A DNA stretch of 18,275 bases from Candidatus Tharpella sp. (GTDB taxonomy: Bacteria; Desulfobacterota; Anaeroferrophillalia; Anaeroferrophillales; Tharpellaceae). The notes beneath the pieces are model-generated. The model was not told where the DNA came from. It worked only from the letters and a program-made list of their open reading frames with translations, and made no database searches. Below are positions 1 to 7,719 of this stretch, piece by piece; the stretch's first letter is position 1, and every line of letters begins with the position of its first letter. The translations under genes and the position numbers were made by a program. The stretch spans positions 1-18,275 of the forward strand of contig JAGGTT010000284.1 in assembly GCA_021163565.1 (NCBI GenBank), in the 5' to 3' direction.

Positions 1-126
1 GGTGATAATATCACGGTAGTTGGTGAGTTGATCACTCCGATTGCGATGGAGAAAGAGCTTCGCTTCGCGATTCGTGAAGGTGGCCGTACGGTTGGCGCCG
101 GAGTTGTCAGCGAAGTTATTGAGTAA
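1..126 (+). CDS. tuf: Elongation factor Tu, C-terminal end (partial)
   Basis: Only the last 41 residues and the TAA stop are inside the window; the 5' part lies upstream. EF-Tu is the GTPase that delivers aminoacyl-tRNA to the ribosomal A site. The visible part is the end of beta-barrel domain 3, recognised by the very conserved [16 protein letters not shown] motif just before the stop, preceded by the PGDN-like turn and LITPIAME. Position directly upstream of rpsJ is the standard junction of the str cluster (rpsL-rpsG-fusA-tuf) with the S10 cluster. No hairpin plus T-run follows the stop, so transcription probably continues into rpsJ. The identity is safe; whether this copy is the only tuf gene in the genome cannot be told. 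Confidence 0.97.
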   Translation, partial: GDNITVVGELITPIAMEKELRFAIREGGRTVGAGVVSEVIE

Positions 127-227
127 CATTACAGGAAGTGAAGGAAGAGCCGCAGGAATCAGATGCAGGGTTTCCCAAGTTGAGCGCTTCCGGATTGATA
201 GTTAAGAACCCTTGAGGTAGTAAAAAG

Positions 228-542
228 ATGAGTATAGCAAGTCCAAAAATCAGGATCCGACTAAAAGGTTATGATCATAAGGTGCTGGATCAGTCGGTGG
301 GTGAGATTGTTAATACGGCCAAACGTACCGGTTCGGTTATTGCCGGCCCGATAGTCTTGCCAACCTCTATTAACAAGTATTGCGTACTGCGTTCACCGCA
401 TGTCAATAAGAAATCGCGTGAGCAATTTGAGATGCGTACCCATAACCGTTTGATCGATATCCTCGAGCCGACTCAGCAGACAGTTGATGCTCTGATGAAG
501 CTTGATCTTTCGGCTGGCGTTGATGTTGAAATTAAACTCTAG
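228..542 (+). CDS. rpsJ: 30S ribosomal protein S10 (NusE)
   Basis: S10 sits in the head of the 30S subunit and, as NusE, also joins NusB in antitermination complexes and contacts NusG. The 104-residue product is of normal family length. It shows the N-terminal [16 protein letters not shown] strand and helix, the extended loop ending in [17 protein letters not shown], and the conserved C-terminal [17 protein letters not shown]. The ATG at 228 is preceded by GAGGT at 215-219, a good Shine-Dalgarno sequence. It opens the S10 block, 101 nt after tuf. That gap is much shorter than the long L4-binding leader known upstream of E. coli rpsJ, so that leader type does not fit here. Confidence 0.98.
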   Translation: MSIASPKIRIRLKGYDHKVLDQSVGEIVNTAKRTGSVIAGPIVLPTSINKYCVLRSPHVNKKSREQFEMRTHNRLIDILEPTQQTVDALMKLDLSAGVDVEIKL

Positions 543-588
543 GGGAATTTTTGCTTAAAGACTGCAATCGGGTTTTTAACATAATTCA

Positions 589-619
589 TTGAAATCCTTA
601 TCTAAAGAGTGTTTAAAAT
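589..619 (+). promoter_or_regulatory. Candidate sigma-70-type promoter in the rpsJ-rplC gap
   Basis: TTGAAA at 589-594 matches the -35 consensus at five of six bases and TAAAAT at 614-619 matches the -10 consensus at five of six, but the 19-nt spacer is on the long side. It lies in the A/T-rich 100-nt gap ahead of rplC. Just after it, ATAAGGTT occurs twice (618-625 and 630-637), the second copy serving as the rplC ribosome binding site. Such matches occur by chance in A/T-rich DNA, so this is a suggestion only. Confidence 0.3.
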
Positions 620-642
620 AAGGTTGGTAATAAGGTTTAATA

Positions 643-1275
643 ATGGCTGAAATACAGGAATTATTAGCTAAAAAAGTTGGCATGACACAGCTCTATAACG
701 AGCTGGGTGAGCTGGTACCGGTAACCGTTCTGGCGGTTGGTCCATGCACTGTCGTGCAGGTTAAGACGGCGCAGAAAGATGGATATAATGCCGTCCAGTT
801 AGGTCTTGGCGAGAAGAATATGGCCCGGGCGAATAAGGCTCAGACCGGGCACTGCTTGCCTGCGGGCAAAGGTGTCTTTTATCATTTTGCCGAAGTCAAG
901 GTGGATGATGAGGGTTCCTATAAGCCGGGAGATGTCCTGACTGCTGATATGTTCAGTGCCGGCAATCTGGTTGCGGTTACAGCCACCAGCAAAGGTAAGG
1001 GTTTTGCCGGGGTCATGAAACGTTATGGTTTTAAGGGTCAGCCGGCTTCGCACGGGGCTCATAAAAACCATAGATCCGGTGGTTCTGTCGGTACCTCTGC
1101 ATATCCCGGTCGGATTATTAAAGGCAAGAAAATGCCTGGACATATGGGTGACCGGAAGGTGACAGTGAAAAATCTGACCGTGGTTCAGGTGCAGTTGGAA
1201 CAGGGCCTGGTAATGGTTAAAGGTGGTGTACCGGGATCTAAGAATTGTCTGGTGACGATTAAGAAGGTAAGCTAA
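643..1275 (+). CDS. rplC: 50S ribosomal protein L3
   Basis: L3 is an early assembly protein of the 50S subunit whose long loop reaches towards the peptidyl transferase centre. The product is 210 residues, the usual size. Family signatures are KKVGMTQLY near the N terminus (residues 10-18), TSKGKGFAGVMKRYGF (115-130) and the SHGAHKNHRSGGSVG loop (136-150). The ATG at 643 follows TAAGGT at 631-636. In E. coli L3 the glutamine methylated by PrmB (Gln150) lies directly before T-P-G; here the matching residue, just before Y-P-G, is Ala153, so the modification site is absent. This gene begins the rplC-rplD-rplW-rplB run typical of all bacterial S10 clusters. Confidence 0.98.
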   Translation: MAEIQELLAKKVGMTQLYNELGELVPVTVLAVGPCTVVQVKTAQKDGYNAVQLGLGEKNMARANKAQTGHCLPAGKGVFYHFAEVKVDDEGSYKPGDVLTADMFSAGNLVAVTATSKGKGFAGVMKRYGFKGQPASHGAHKNHRSGGSVGTSAYPGRIIKGKKMPGHMGDRKVTVKNLTVVQVQLEQGLVMVKGGVPGSKNCLVTIKKVS

Positions 1276-1321
1276 GTTTAGCGATATTTCCTACAGGTTG
1301 GAGATAATCGGAGTAAATGAT

Positions 1322-1942
1322 ATGGCCAATGTTGATATCTATAATTTGCAAAAAGAAAAAGTAGCTGAAACCGAGGTTGCTGATGCGGTTTTCAACGCCG
1401 AAATCAAAGAGCACCTGGTGCGTGACGTGGTTGTCTGGCAGCTGGCAAAACGCCGTCAGGGATCTGCCGCGGTGAAGAACCGGGCTAAGGTTAAAGGCGG
1501 TGGCGCCAAGCCTTGGAAACAGAAAGGCACAGGCCGGGCCCGAGCGGGTACGAGTCGTTCGCCAATCTGGCGGGGTGGTGGTGTCATCTTCGGGCCGCAG
1601 CCGCGTGATTACGGTTATAGCCTGCCGAAACAGGTGCGCCGTCAGGCGTTGATTTCGGTCCTTTCGCAGAAGTTTCAGGAAGGAAAAATCTTTATTTTGC
1701 AGGATTTGGCTTTAGATGGTGTAAAGACCCAAAAAGTAGCCGAGTTGTTCACTGCCTTCGGGGTCAAAAGTGCCATGCTGGTTGCTGAAGATAATCATGA
1801 ACTTGCACTTTCAGCGCGGAATCTGAATGGAGCTTTGGCGGTTAATCAGAATGGAGTTAACGTCTACGATCTACTCAAATATGATTATCTGATTCTTTCA
1901 GATGAATCTCTGAAGAAGATTGAGGGAGCCTTACAGAAATGA
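1322..1942 (+). CDS. rplD: 50S ribosomal protein L4
   Basis: L4 binds 23S rRNA early in assembly and lines the nascent peptide exit tunnel with an extended loop; in enterobacteria it also represses the S10 operon. I chose ATG 1322 (206 residues, MANVDIYN), because GGAG at 1310-1313 lies 8 nt upstream and the length then fits the family; an in-frame TTG at 1298 would add eight unconserved residues. The long basic loop is clear at about residues 43-100, including GGGAKPWKQKGTGRARAG and SPIWRGGG. The stop overlaps the start of rplW (ATGA at 1939-1942), a translational coupling arrangement. Nothing in the sequence shows whether L4 feedback control exists here. Confidence 0.97.
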   Translation: MANVDIYNLQKEKVAETEVADAVFNAEIKEHLVRDVVVWQLAKRRQGSAAVKNRAKVKGGGAKPWKQKGTGRARAGTSRSPIWRGGGVIFGPQPRDYGYSLPKQVRRQALISVLSQKFQEGKIFILQDLALDGVKTQKVAELFTAFGVKSAMLVAEDNHELALSARNLNGALAVNQNGVNVYDLLKYDYLILSDESLKKIEGALQK

Positions 1943-2235
1943 TACCGAGTACACATTATGATATTATTCGCTATCCGATCATGACTGAAAAAACAATGCT
2001 GGCTTATCAGATGAGCCGCCAGTGCACGTTTGCAGTCGATCGTGCTAGTAATAAGGTTGAGATTCGCAAAGCTGTCGAGAATCTTTTTAAGGTCAAAGTC
2101 GCAGATGTGCAAACAATCCGAACTAAAGGCAAGAAGAAGCGGGTTGGTAAAGTTCTGGGTAAGCGCCCGGATGGGAAAAAAGCGATCGTGACATTGCAGG
2201 CTGATCAGAAGATTGAAATATTTGAAGGCGTATAG
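1939..2235 (+). CDS. rplW: 50S ribosomal protein L23
   Basis: L23 lies beside the exit tunnel and is the docking site for trigger factor and the signal recognition particle. The product is 98 residues, normal for the family. The N-terminal IIRYPIMTEKTM segment is characteristic, with Glu17 in the position of the E. coli trigger factor contact Glu18. The middle carries the NKVEIRKAVENLFKVKV helix and strand and the basic loop GKKKRVGKVLGKRPDGKKA. It starts inside the rplD stop (ATGA overlap); GAGGGAG at 1922-1928, within the end of rplD, can serve as ribosome binding site. Confidence 0.97.
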   Translation: MIPSTHYDIIRYPIMTEKTMLAYQMSRQCTFAVDRASNKVEIRKAVENLFKVKVADVQTIRTKGKKKRVGKVLGKRPDGKKAIVTLQADQKIEIFEGV

Positions 2236-2287
2236 ATAGAGATTGACTGCTCCTTTAGACGGAGAGCTTCTCTGAGAGGTTATAAAA

Positions 2288-3112
2288 ATGGTTTTGAAAA
2301 AATATAATCCGACATCACCCGGTCGTCGATTTCAGACCTCATCTTCATTTGATGAGATCACCACAGATAAGCCCGAAAAAAGTCTTCTAGCTCCTTTGAA
2401 TAAGAAGGCTGGGCGTAACAATACTGGTAGTATTATGGTGCGTCGTCGGGGTGGTGGAAGTCGAAGAAAATATAGAATCATCGATTTTAAACGCGATAAA
2501 TTCGATATGAGTGCCCAGGTCATGACGGTGGAGTATGATCCAAATCGCTCCGCCCGGATTGCATTACTCCAGTATGCCGATGGGGAGAAGCGTTATATCT
2601 TGGCTCCACTTGAGATTAAAGTTGGCGATCTGCTTGAATCCGGAGATAATGTTGATATTAAACCGGGCAACTGTCTCCCACTTAAAAATATGCCGCTTGG
2701 TAGTATTATCCATAATGTTGAAATGAAAATCGGCAAAGGGGCGCAACTGGCCAGAAGTGCTGGTTCTTATGCTCAGCTTATGGCTAAAGATGGTAATCTG
2801 GTACAGGTTAAAATGCCCTCAGGTGAGGTTCGTTATATCCATGAGCGCTGTCGTGCGACTTTAGGTCAGATCAGTAATATTGAGCATGACAATATCTCTA
2901 TCGGTAAGGCCGGTCGTAATCGTTGGCTGGGTTTGAGACCGAAGGTTCGGGGTGTAGCGATGAACCCGGTCGACCATCCGCACGGTGGTGGCGAAGGTAA
3001 ATCTTCTGGTGGCCGTCACCCGGTTACACCTTGGGGGGTTCCGACCAAAGGTCACAAAACTCGTAAGAACAAGTCTACTGATAAGGATATTGTCAAAAGG
3101 CGTAAGAAGTAG
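2288..3112 (+). CDS. rplB: 50S ribosomal protein L2
   Basis: L2 is one of the most conserved 50S proteins; it supports subunit joining and the peptidyl transferase centre. The product is 274 residues, the usual length. It begins with the family [14 protein letters not shown] segment, contains [20 protein letters not shown] at residues 52-71, and has the hallmark [18 protein letters not shown] motif with His230, equivalent to the functionally important His229 of E. coli. The tail is very basic and ends in [12 protein letters not shown] 2288 is preceded by AGAGGT at 2275-2280. The 52-nt gap after rplW contains small pairing options (CTCC 2250-2253 with GGAG 2261-2264), too weak to call an element. 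Confidence 0.98.
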   Translation: MVLKKYNPTSPGRRFQTSSSFDEITTDKPEKSLLAPLNKKAGRNNTGSIMVRRRGGGSRRKYRIIDFKRDKFDMSAQVMTVEYDPNRSARIALLQYADGEKRYILAPLEIKVGDLLESGDNVDIKPGNCLPLKNMPLGSIIHNVEMKIGKGAQLARSAGSYAQLMAKDGNLVQVKMPSGEVRYIHERCRATLGQISNIEHDNISIGKAGRNRWLGLRPKVRGVAMNPVDHPHGGGEGKSSGGRHPVTPWGVPTKGHKTRKNKSTDKDIVKRRKK

Positions 3113-3202
3113 TTAAACTTGGTTTTACAGCTGAGCTAGCAGAGTAGTTTATAAAAAAGTCTGAGAGCAAGACGGACAGACGTTGAAACAGGAGGCCGCA
3201 CA

Positions 3203-3481
3203 GTGGCGCGTTCAATTAAAAAAGGACCTTTTGTCGACCAGCACCTGCTGGACAAGGTTGACAAACTTGTAGACAGTAACAACAAGACGATCAAGACCTG
3301 GTCGCGACGTTCTACTATTTTTCCGGAAATGGTCGGCTACACTATGGCAGTCCACAACGGCAAGAAATTTATTCCGGTTTTCATTACCGAAGAGATGGTT
3401 GGTCATAAGTTGGGTGAATTTTCTCCTACCAGAACTTACTACGGACATGTTTCCGATAAAAAGAGTAAAGTTCGTAATTGA
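3203..3481 (+). CDS. rpsS: 30S ribosomal protein S19
   Basis: S19 forms a complex with S13 in the 30S head near the A-site tRNA. The 92-residue product has the standard [19 protein letters not shown] start, the [22 protein letters not shown] core and the [15 protein letters not shown] motif near the C terminus. The start codon is GTG, and it is secure: it gives the exact family N terminus and is preceded by a full AGGAGG at 3190-3195. Upstream lies a 90-nt gap after rplB in which I see no terminator or clear promoter. Confidence 0.98.
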   Translation: MARSIKKGPFVDQHLLDKVDKLVDSNNKTIKTWSRRSTIFPEMVGYTMAVHNGKKFIPVFITEEMVGHKLGEFSPTRTYYGHVSDKKSKVRN

Positions 3482-3509
3482 TAAAAGCTAACAGAGAAGG
3501 AGTTTAGCC

Positions 3510-3845
3510 ATGCAAGTTCAGGCCAAACTGAGACATTACCGGATGGCACCTAGAAAAGCGCGTCTGGTTACGGATATGATTAAAGGGATGGATGTCGAAA
3601 AGGCCATCAACACTTTACAGGTAACCCCGAAAAAGTGTGCACCGGTAATTAAAAAACTGGTTGAGTCGGCGGTGGCCAATGCTGATCAGCGGGGCGACAT
3701 GGATGTTGATGCTCTCTACATCAGTCGTGTTTTTGTTGATGAGGGTCCGACCATGCGGCGTTTTCAGCCCCGAGCCATGGGCCGGGCAACCAGAATTAAT
3801 AAGAGATCCAGCCATATTACTTTGATTTTGGATGATGAGCGTTAA
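3510..3845 (+). CDS. rplV: 50S ribosomal protein L22
   Basis: L22 contacts all 23S rRNA domains and sends a long beta hairpin into the exit tunnel opposite L4. The product is 111 residues. The family signature appears as RMAPRKARLVTDMIKGMDVEKA at the N-terminal side (described by residues 11-32). The hairpin arm spans about residues 78-96 with GPTMRRFQPRAMGRA, ending in the SSHITLIL strand. The start ATG follows AAGGAG with good spacing and lies 28 nt after rpsS. Changes in this hairpin are a known macrolide-resistance route in other bacteria; the loop here looks full length. Confidence 0.97.
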   Translation: MQVQAKLRHYRMAPRKARLVTDMIKGMDVEKAINTLQVTPKKCAPVIKKLVESAVANADQRGDMDVDALYISRVFVDEGPTMRRFQPRAMGRATRINKRSSHITLILDDER

Positions 3846-3859
3846 TTAGAGATCAATTT

Positions 3860-3911
3860 GTTCATTATGAACTGTACTATTAAGTTAATTGTTTACGCAC
3901 TGAAAATGTGC
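3860..3911 (+). other. Cluster of three short inverted repeats upstream of rpsC
   Basis: The 78-nt rplV-rpsC gap holds GTTCAT-T-ATGAAC at 3860-3872, ATTAA-G-TTAAT at 3879-3889 and GCAC/GTGC arms at 3897-3900 and 3908-3911, the last directly before the AGGAG ribosome binding site of rpsC. Each alone is short enough to arise by chance. Together they could mark a protein-binding or RNA-folding site that affects rpsC translation, but no known element is matched. Confidence 0.25.
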
Positions 3912-3923
3912 AGGAGATGAGTC

Positions 3924-4586
3924 TTGGGACAGAAAGTTAATCCGATTGGCTTGCGTTTGGGAATTGTCAAAACTTGGAATTCCTGCTGGTATGCAGATAA
4001 AGAGTATAAGCAGTTTTTGCATGAAGATTTGCGCTTGAGAAAGTATCTCAAGAAAAAGATGTATCATGCCGGTATATCGAAGATTGAGATTGAGCGGGCT
4101 GCTAAACGTATTCGGGTAAATATCTTTGCCGCTCGCCCCGGGATCATCATTGGTAAAAAGGGTTCGGAGATTGAAGCTTTAAAGAAAGACCTCAACCGTC
4201 TGGTTAAAGGTGAAATCTTTATTAATATAAATGAGGTTAAACGTCCGGAAACCGATGCGCAGTTGATTGCTGAGAATGTTGCGCTGCAGCTGGAACGACG
4301 GGTGGCTTTCCGACGGGCGATCAAACGCAGTGTCGGTATGGCGATGAAACTCGGGGTTCAGGGAATCAAAATTGGAGTCGGCGGTCGTCTTGGCGGGGCT
4401 GAGATAGCCCGTTCCGAATGGTATCGTGATGGTCGCGTGCCTTTGCATACGCTGCGCGCCGATATCGACTATGGTGTTGCTGAAGCCAACACAACCTACG
4501 GTATTATCGGGGTTAAAGTCTGGGTTTTCAAGGGTGAGATTGTGGCCGGCAAGCAAGAGCAGCTAATGGCTGCCAGGTCATTGTAA
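3924..4586 (+). CDS. rpsC: 30S ribosomal protein S3
   Basis: S3 forms part of the mRNA entry channel and of the ribosomal helicase activity together with S4 and S5. The product is 220 residues. It starts with [14 protein letters not shown], has an N-terminal KH domain with [14 protein letters not shown] (GKKG loop at residues 77-80), and a C-terminal domain with [20 protein letters not shown] and the [15 protein letters not shown] segment. The start codon is TTG: it gives the invariant N terminus and sits 7 nt after AGGAG (3912-3916). An ATG at 3917 is out of frame and touches the ribosome binding site, so it is not the start. Confidence 0.97.
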   Translation: MGQKVNPIGLRLGIVKTWNSCWYADKEYKQFLHEDLRLRKYLKKKMYHAGISKIEIERAAKRIRVNIFAARPGIIIGKKGSEIEALKKDLNRLVKGEIFININEVKRPETDAQLIAENVALQLERRVAFRRAIKRSVGMAMKLGVQGIKIGVGGRLGGAEIARSEWYRDGRVPLHTLRADIDYGVAEANTTYGIIGVKVWVFKGEIVAGKQEQLMAARSL

Positions 4587-4682
4587 AACCAGTTCCCGGC
4601 AAATTTTAGAAGTTTAAGAACAGATTTCAGGTCGGTTTATAGTCGACTTTACTACAAAATATGAAGGACCAGGGGTATTGCC

Positions 4683-5096
4683 ATGTTAATGCCAAAAAAG
4701 GTTAAATATAGGAAGCAGCAGAAAGGCCGGAATCGCGGTCTGGCGTTGCGGGGTTCAGATCTTGCCTTCGGTGACTATGGGCTTAAGGCTCAGGAAGCGG
4801 GACATTTAACTAATCGTCAGATCGAGGCAGCTCGTATCGCGATTAACCGTTATATCAAACGTGGCGGTAAAGTCTGGATCCGGATCTTTCCGGATAAGCC
4901 GATGACAAAAAAACCGGCCGAAGTCCGGATGGGCAAAGGTAAAGGTTCTCCGGAAGAGTGGGTAGCTGTAGTTAGGCCTGGGCGTATTCTCTACGAAATG
5001 GAGGGTGTTTCCAAAGAGGTTGCCCTTGAGGCCTTACGTCTGGCTGCGCACAAATTGCCGATCAAGACCAGAGCTGTCAGCCGGGAGGTATTTTGA
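4683..5096 (+). CDS. rplP: 50S ribosomal protein L16
   Basis: L16 organises the A-site region and helps bind the aminoacyl-tRNA arm. The 137-residue product shows the family N terminus [18 protein letters not shown], the central [23 protein letters not shown] and the [17 protein letters not shown] motif, whose Arg82 corresponds to the arginine hydroxylated in E. coli L16. The ATG at 4683 follows AGGGG at 4671-4675. The gap upstream (96 nt) has no terminator. The stop TGA shares its last base with the chosen rpmC ATG, so L29 translation is likely coupled to L16. Confidence 0.97.
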   Translation: MLMPKKVKYRKQQKGRNRGLALRGSDLAFGDYGLKAQEAGHLTNRQIEAARIAINRYIKRGGKVWIRIFPDKPMTKKPAEVRMGKGKGSPEEWVAVVRPGRILYEMEGVSKEVALEALRLAAHKLPIKTRAVSREVF

Positions 5097-5290
5097 TGAA
5101 GATGAGTGACATAAACGAGATAAGTGCCGATGATCTTCAGGCGAAGGTTGTAGAACTCTCGCAGGATCTTTTTAATCTGCGCTTGCAGAAGAGTATCAGC
5201 CAGCTTCAGGATACAGCGAAACTCAATCGAGTGAAAAAAGACCGGGCGCGGGTGTTAACCCGTATCAATGCAGTCAAGGCTGCTGGTTGA
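5096..5290 (+). CDS. rpmC: 50S ribosomal protein L29
   Basis: L29 is a small two-helix protein near the exit tunnel, next to L23. The chosen ATG at 5096 gives 64 residues, the typical size, starting MKMSDINEI. It overlaps the rplP stop by one base (TGATG) and lies 7 nt after GGAGG at 5084-5088. The family core is plain: DLFNLRLQKSISQLQDTAKL followed by the basic VKKDRARVLTRI helix. A TTG one codon earlier is possible but unnecessary, and an ATG at 5102 would leave the ribosome binding site too distant. Order rplP-rpmC-rpsQ is the standard one. Confidence 0.96.
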   Translation: MKMSDINEISADDLQAKVVELSQDLFNLRLQKSISQLQDTAKLNRVKKDRARVLTRINAVKAAG

Positions 5291-5365
5291 GATAAATTAA
5301 ATCGTAGCAACAAGTTGTCATAGACGCTAAATTGAAGAAACAAGCATAAGAATAGGATTTGAGCC

Positions 5366-5632
5366 ATGCAGAACAGCGGCCAGAGAAATAAAAGAACGAT
5401 GGTTGGTAATGTAACCAGTGACAAGATGGATAAAACTGTTGTTGTCCAGGTTTCAACCAAGGTTAAGCACCCTACTTATAAGAAATATATCAGTAAAAGT
5501 GCTAAATATAAAGCCCACGATCCCGAGAACAAATGTGCTGTTGGTGATACCGTGGCGATTACCGAATGTCGTCCTTTGAGCAAGGATAAATGTTGGCGTG
5601 TGAGTGAAATTATTGTCCAGGCTATCAAATAA
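5366..5632 (+). CDS. rpsQ: 30S ribosomal protein S17
   Basis: S17 is a primary binder of 16S rRNA, with an OB fold, important for early 30S assembly. The product is 88 residues. Recognisable parts are [21 protein letters not shown] at residues 9-29, [19 protein letters not shown], and the [20 protein letters not shown] strand region near the C terminus. It carries three cysteines (in NKCAVG, ECRP and DKCW), not arranged like a zinc site. The ATG at 5366 has only a modest ribosome binding site (AGGA at 5355-5358) and follows a 75-nt A/T-rich gap. Confidence 0.97.
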   Translation: MQNSGQRNKRTMVGNVTSDKMDKTVVVQVSTKVKHPTYKKYISKSAKYKAHDPENKCAVGDTVAITECRPLSKDKCWRVSEIIVQAIK

Positions 5633-5679
5633 GTACGTCTCGATGTAGATAGAGCAGGCGTTATACGGGAGAATTTAAG

Positions 5680-6048
5680 ATGATACAGGTTGAGACGCTC
5701 CTTGACTCGGCAGATAATTCCGGAGCAAAAAAGATGTTATGTATCAAGGTTTTGGGTGGATCACGCCGGCGCTATGCCCGGGTTGGTGATGTTGTTAAGG
5801 TCTCGGTGAAAGAGGCTCTGCCTAATTCCAAGGTTAAGAAAGGTGAGGTTCTTGAAGCAGTTATCGTGCGTACAGCAAAAGAGATACGTCGGGCTGACGG
5901 CAGTTATATCAAATTCGACTGTAACTCTGCGGTATTGATTAATGCCCAGAATGAGCCGCTTGGGACTCGTATTTTTGGCCCGGTTGCACGGGAATTGCGG
6001 GCTCGTAATTTTATGAAGATTATCTCCCTGGCCCCGGAAGTTCTGTAA
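5680..6048 (+). CDS. rplN: 50S ribosomal protein L14
   Basis: L14 lies at the subunit interface, contacts 16S rRNA helix 14 and is where the silencing factor RsfS binds in many bacteria. The 122-residue product is full length: it starts [18 protein letters not shown], contains the [19 protein letters not shown] strand region and ends with the near-invariant [23 protein letters not shown] segment (last 23 residues). GGGAG lies about 10 nt before the ATG. It begins the spc block, but the 47-nt gap after rpsQ has neither a terminator nor a clear promoter. Confidence 0.98.
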   Translation: MIQVETLLDSADNSGAKKMLCIKVLGGSRRRYARVGDVVKVSVKEALPNSKVKKGEVLEAVIVRTAKEIRRADGSYIKFDCNSAVLINAQNEPLGTRIFGPVARELRARNFMKIISLAPEVL

Positions 6049-6100
6049 ACATAATTTACCGGAAACCAGAAACGGCGAAAATATAATTTGGAGTTTTGCA

Positions 6101-6418
6101 ATGATGGGGCTTAAAAAAGATGACAAAGTGATGGTCATCGGCGGGAAAGATAAAGGTAAAAGCGGTAAGATTAAGCAGGTACTGCACGCAAGAAACCGGG
6201 TTGTAGTTGAGAAATTAAACTTGGTCAAGCGGCATACTAAACCGGGGATGGATCAGACTCAAGGCGGCATTATTGAGAAGGAGTCCTCAATCCACCGTTC
6301 GAATGTTATGCTTTTTTGTGAAAAGTGCGATAAACCGGTTCGTTATGGTGTACGCACAATGGAAGATAACAGTAAGGTTCGCTACTGCAAAAAGTGCGAA
6401 GAACTTTTTGACAAGTAG
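6101..6418 (+). CDS. rplX: 50S ribosomal protein L24, zinc-ribbon form
   Basis: L24 initiates 50S assembly and sits at the tunnel exit. The 105-residue product has a KOW motif at about residues 5-32 ([20 protein letters not shown]), the [13 protein letters not shown] segment, and a C-terminal pair of CxxC knuckles, Cys73/Cys76 and Cys96/Cys99, consistent with zinc binding. Two adjacent ATGs exist (6101 and 6104); 6101 is better spaced from TTGGAG at 6088-6093. The upstream gap contains TATAAT at 6082-6087 but no -35 match at a workable distance, so I do not call a promoter. Confidence 0.97.
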   Translation: MMGLKKDDKVMVIGGKDKGKSGKIKQVLHARNRVVVEKLNLVKRHTKPGMDQTQGGIIEKESSIHRSNVMLFCEKCDKPVRYGVRTMEDNSKVRYCKKCEELFDK

Positions 6419-6441
6419 TTGATTCCGGAGGATAGATCTAG

Positions 6442-6981
6442 ATGGGCTTGTTTAAAGAAAAATATCAGCAGGAAGTAGTGCCGGCCATGCGCAAACGTTT
6501 TGCGTACAAAAATGTCATGGAGATCCCGAAGATTGAGAAAGTCGTGGTTAATATGGGGCTTGGTGAGGCGGTTCAGAATGTTAAGATATTAGAGTCCGCC
6601 GTGACTGAGATGGCGGCTATCACTGGTCGTAAACCGGTGATTACAAAGGCGCGTAAATCAATTGCGCAGTTTAAGTTGCGTGAAGGAATGCCGATCGGTT
6701 GTATGGTTACGTTGCGTCGTGACACCATGTACGAATTTCTCGAGCGGCTGGTTACAGTCACATTGCCCCGAGTACGTGACTTCAAGGGTATTTCGAGTAA
6801 GGCATTTGATGGTCGGGGAAACTATTCCCTGGGTTTTCGTGACCAGATTGTATTTCCTGAGATCGACCTTGAAAATGTTGATAAAATCAAGGGTATGAAT
6901 ATCGCAATCGTAACCAGTGCTAAAAATGATGAAGAGGGGCGTGAGTTGTTAACTTTGTTCGGTTTTCCTTTCAGGAAATAG
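6442..6981 (+). CDS. rplE: 50S ribosomal protein L5
   Basis: L5 binds 5S rRNA and contacts P-site tRNA in the central protuberance. The product has the canonical 179 residues. It carries the N-terminal [20 protein letters not shown] segment, [32 protein letters not shown], and a C-terminal half with [20 protein letters not shown] and the closing [11 protein letters not shown]. The ATG at 6442 is preceded by GGAGG at 6427-6431, only 23 nt after the rplX stop. Everything agrees with an ordinary, intact gene. Confidence 0.98.
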   Translation: MGLFKEKYQQEVVPAMRKRFAYKNVMEIPKIEKVVVNMGLGEAVQNVKILESAVTEMAAITGRKPVITKARKSIAQFKLREGMPIGCMVTLRRDTMYEFLERLVTVTLPRVRDFKGISSKAFDGRGNYSLGFRDQIVFPEIDLENVDKIKGMNIAIVTSAKNDEEGRELLTLFGFPFRK

Positions 6982-7049
6982 TTTTCAGGACGGTTACTTA
7001 AAGCTCTTTATTGTTAAAGAAATGATAACGACAGCTTAGGAGTTGTTAG

Positions 7050-7235
7050 ATGGCAAAGAAGTCAATAATGGTCAAAGCTTTTCGACCGAAGAAATTTGCA
7101 GTACGCGAATACAATCGTTGCCCTTTGTGCGGTCGTCCGCGCGCTTACTACCGTAAATTTGGTATGTGCCGGATTTGTTTTCGGACACTCGCTTCAAAAG
7201 GTGATATTCCGGGTGTAATTAAATCCAGTTGGTAG
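7050..7235 (+). CDS. rpsN: 30S ribosomal protein S14, short zinc-binding (type Z) form
   Basis: S14 is needed for 30S head assembly near S3 and S10. At 61 residues this is the short form with a full zinc site: CPLC (Cys24, Cys27) and CRIC (Cys40, Cys43). The family C terminus [15 protein letters not shown] is complete. The longer, cysteine-free S14 of E. coli type is clearly different. AGGAG at 7038-7042 precedes the ATG. The 68-nt gap before it holds a weak A/T hairpin (TCTTTA 7005-7010 with TAAAGA 7015-7020), too weak for a terminator. Confidence 0.98.
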   Translation: MAKKSIMVKAFRPKKFAVREYNRCPLCGRPRAYYRKFGMCRICFRTLASKGDIPGVIKSSW

Positions 7236-7288
7236 TCCATCTGAGATTGTTTATTTTGTGTTATAAATATTTATAGAAGGTGAATAAA

Positions 7289-7690
7289 ATGTCGGCAACC
7301 GATCTGATCGCTGATATGTTAACCAGAATTCGTAATGCGAATATGGTTAAATTTGAGCAAGTTGACATCATTTTGACCAAGATGAACCAGAGCTTGGCCG
7401 ATATCCTCAAAGAAGAGGGCTATATCAAGAATTATAAGGTCTTGAGTGGCGATGATGATCATGGAATTCTGCGTCTTTACTTGAAGTATGACGAACAGGA
7501 CCGCCCGGTAATTAACGGGATACGTCGTGAAAGTCGTAGCGGATTGCGGAATTATGTTAAGCATGATGCCATTCCGGTGGTTCGAAATGGACTGGGTACC
7601 AGTATCCTTTCAACTTCGAAAGGAGTGGTTTCCGGAGAAAATGCTGCCAAACTTCATATCGGTGGCGAATATATCTGTTCTGTCTGGTAA
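7289..7690 (+). CDS. rpsH: 30S ribosomal protein S8
   Basis: S8 is a primary 16S rRNA binder; in E. coli it also represses the spc operon by binding the rplE mRNA. I chose ATG 7289 (133 residues, MSATDLIADMLTRIRNA), since GAAGGTG at 7276-7282 is then a well-spaced ribosome binding site; a GTG at 7280 lies within that site. The C-terminal STSKGVVSGENAAKLHIGGEY region with its final CSVW closes the protein as in the family. Whether S8 feedback operates here is not visible; I saw no convincing mimic of its rRNA site near rplE. Confidence 0.97.
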   Translation: MSATDLIADMLTRIRNANMVKFEQVDIILTKMNQSLADILKEEGYIKNYKVLSGDDDHGILRLYLKYDEQDRPVINGIRRESRSGLRNYVKHDAIPVVRNGLGTSILSTSKGVVSGENAAKLHIGGEYICSVW

Positions 7691-7719
7691 GCTGCTTTAA
7701 TAGTTTTTGGAGATAAAAG

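Noticed and set aside
180-208. TTGAGC plus TAAGAA as a promoter before rpsJ
   Set aside because: The -10 matches only three of six bases; not better than chance in this sequence.
1298-1321. TTG 1298 as the start of rplD
   Set aside because: It adds eight unconserved residues; ATG 1322 has a GGAG at 8 nt and gives the family N terminus.
3917-3940. ATG at 3917 starting a seven-codon frame over the rpsC start
   Set aside because: It touches the AGGAG with no spacing, is out of frame and stops at once; rpsC starts at TTG 3924.
6082-6087. TATAAT before rplX as a promoter
   Set aside because: No -35-like hexamer lies 15-19 nt upstream; the site is part of an A/T-rich ribosome-binding leader.
5761-6228. 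A 155-codon open frame on the - strand across rplN and rplX
   Set aside because: Antisense to conserved genes, composition-driven, no recognisable protein features.
7005-7020. Hairpin TCTTTA/TAAAGA between rplE and rpsN as a terminator
   Set aside because: Only six mostly A-T pairs and no T-run; a terminator in mid-operon is also implausible.
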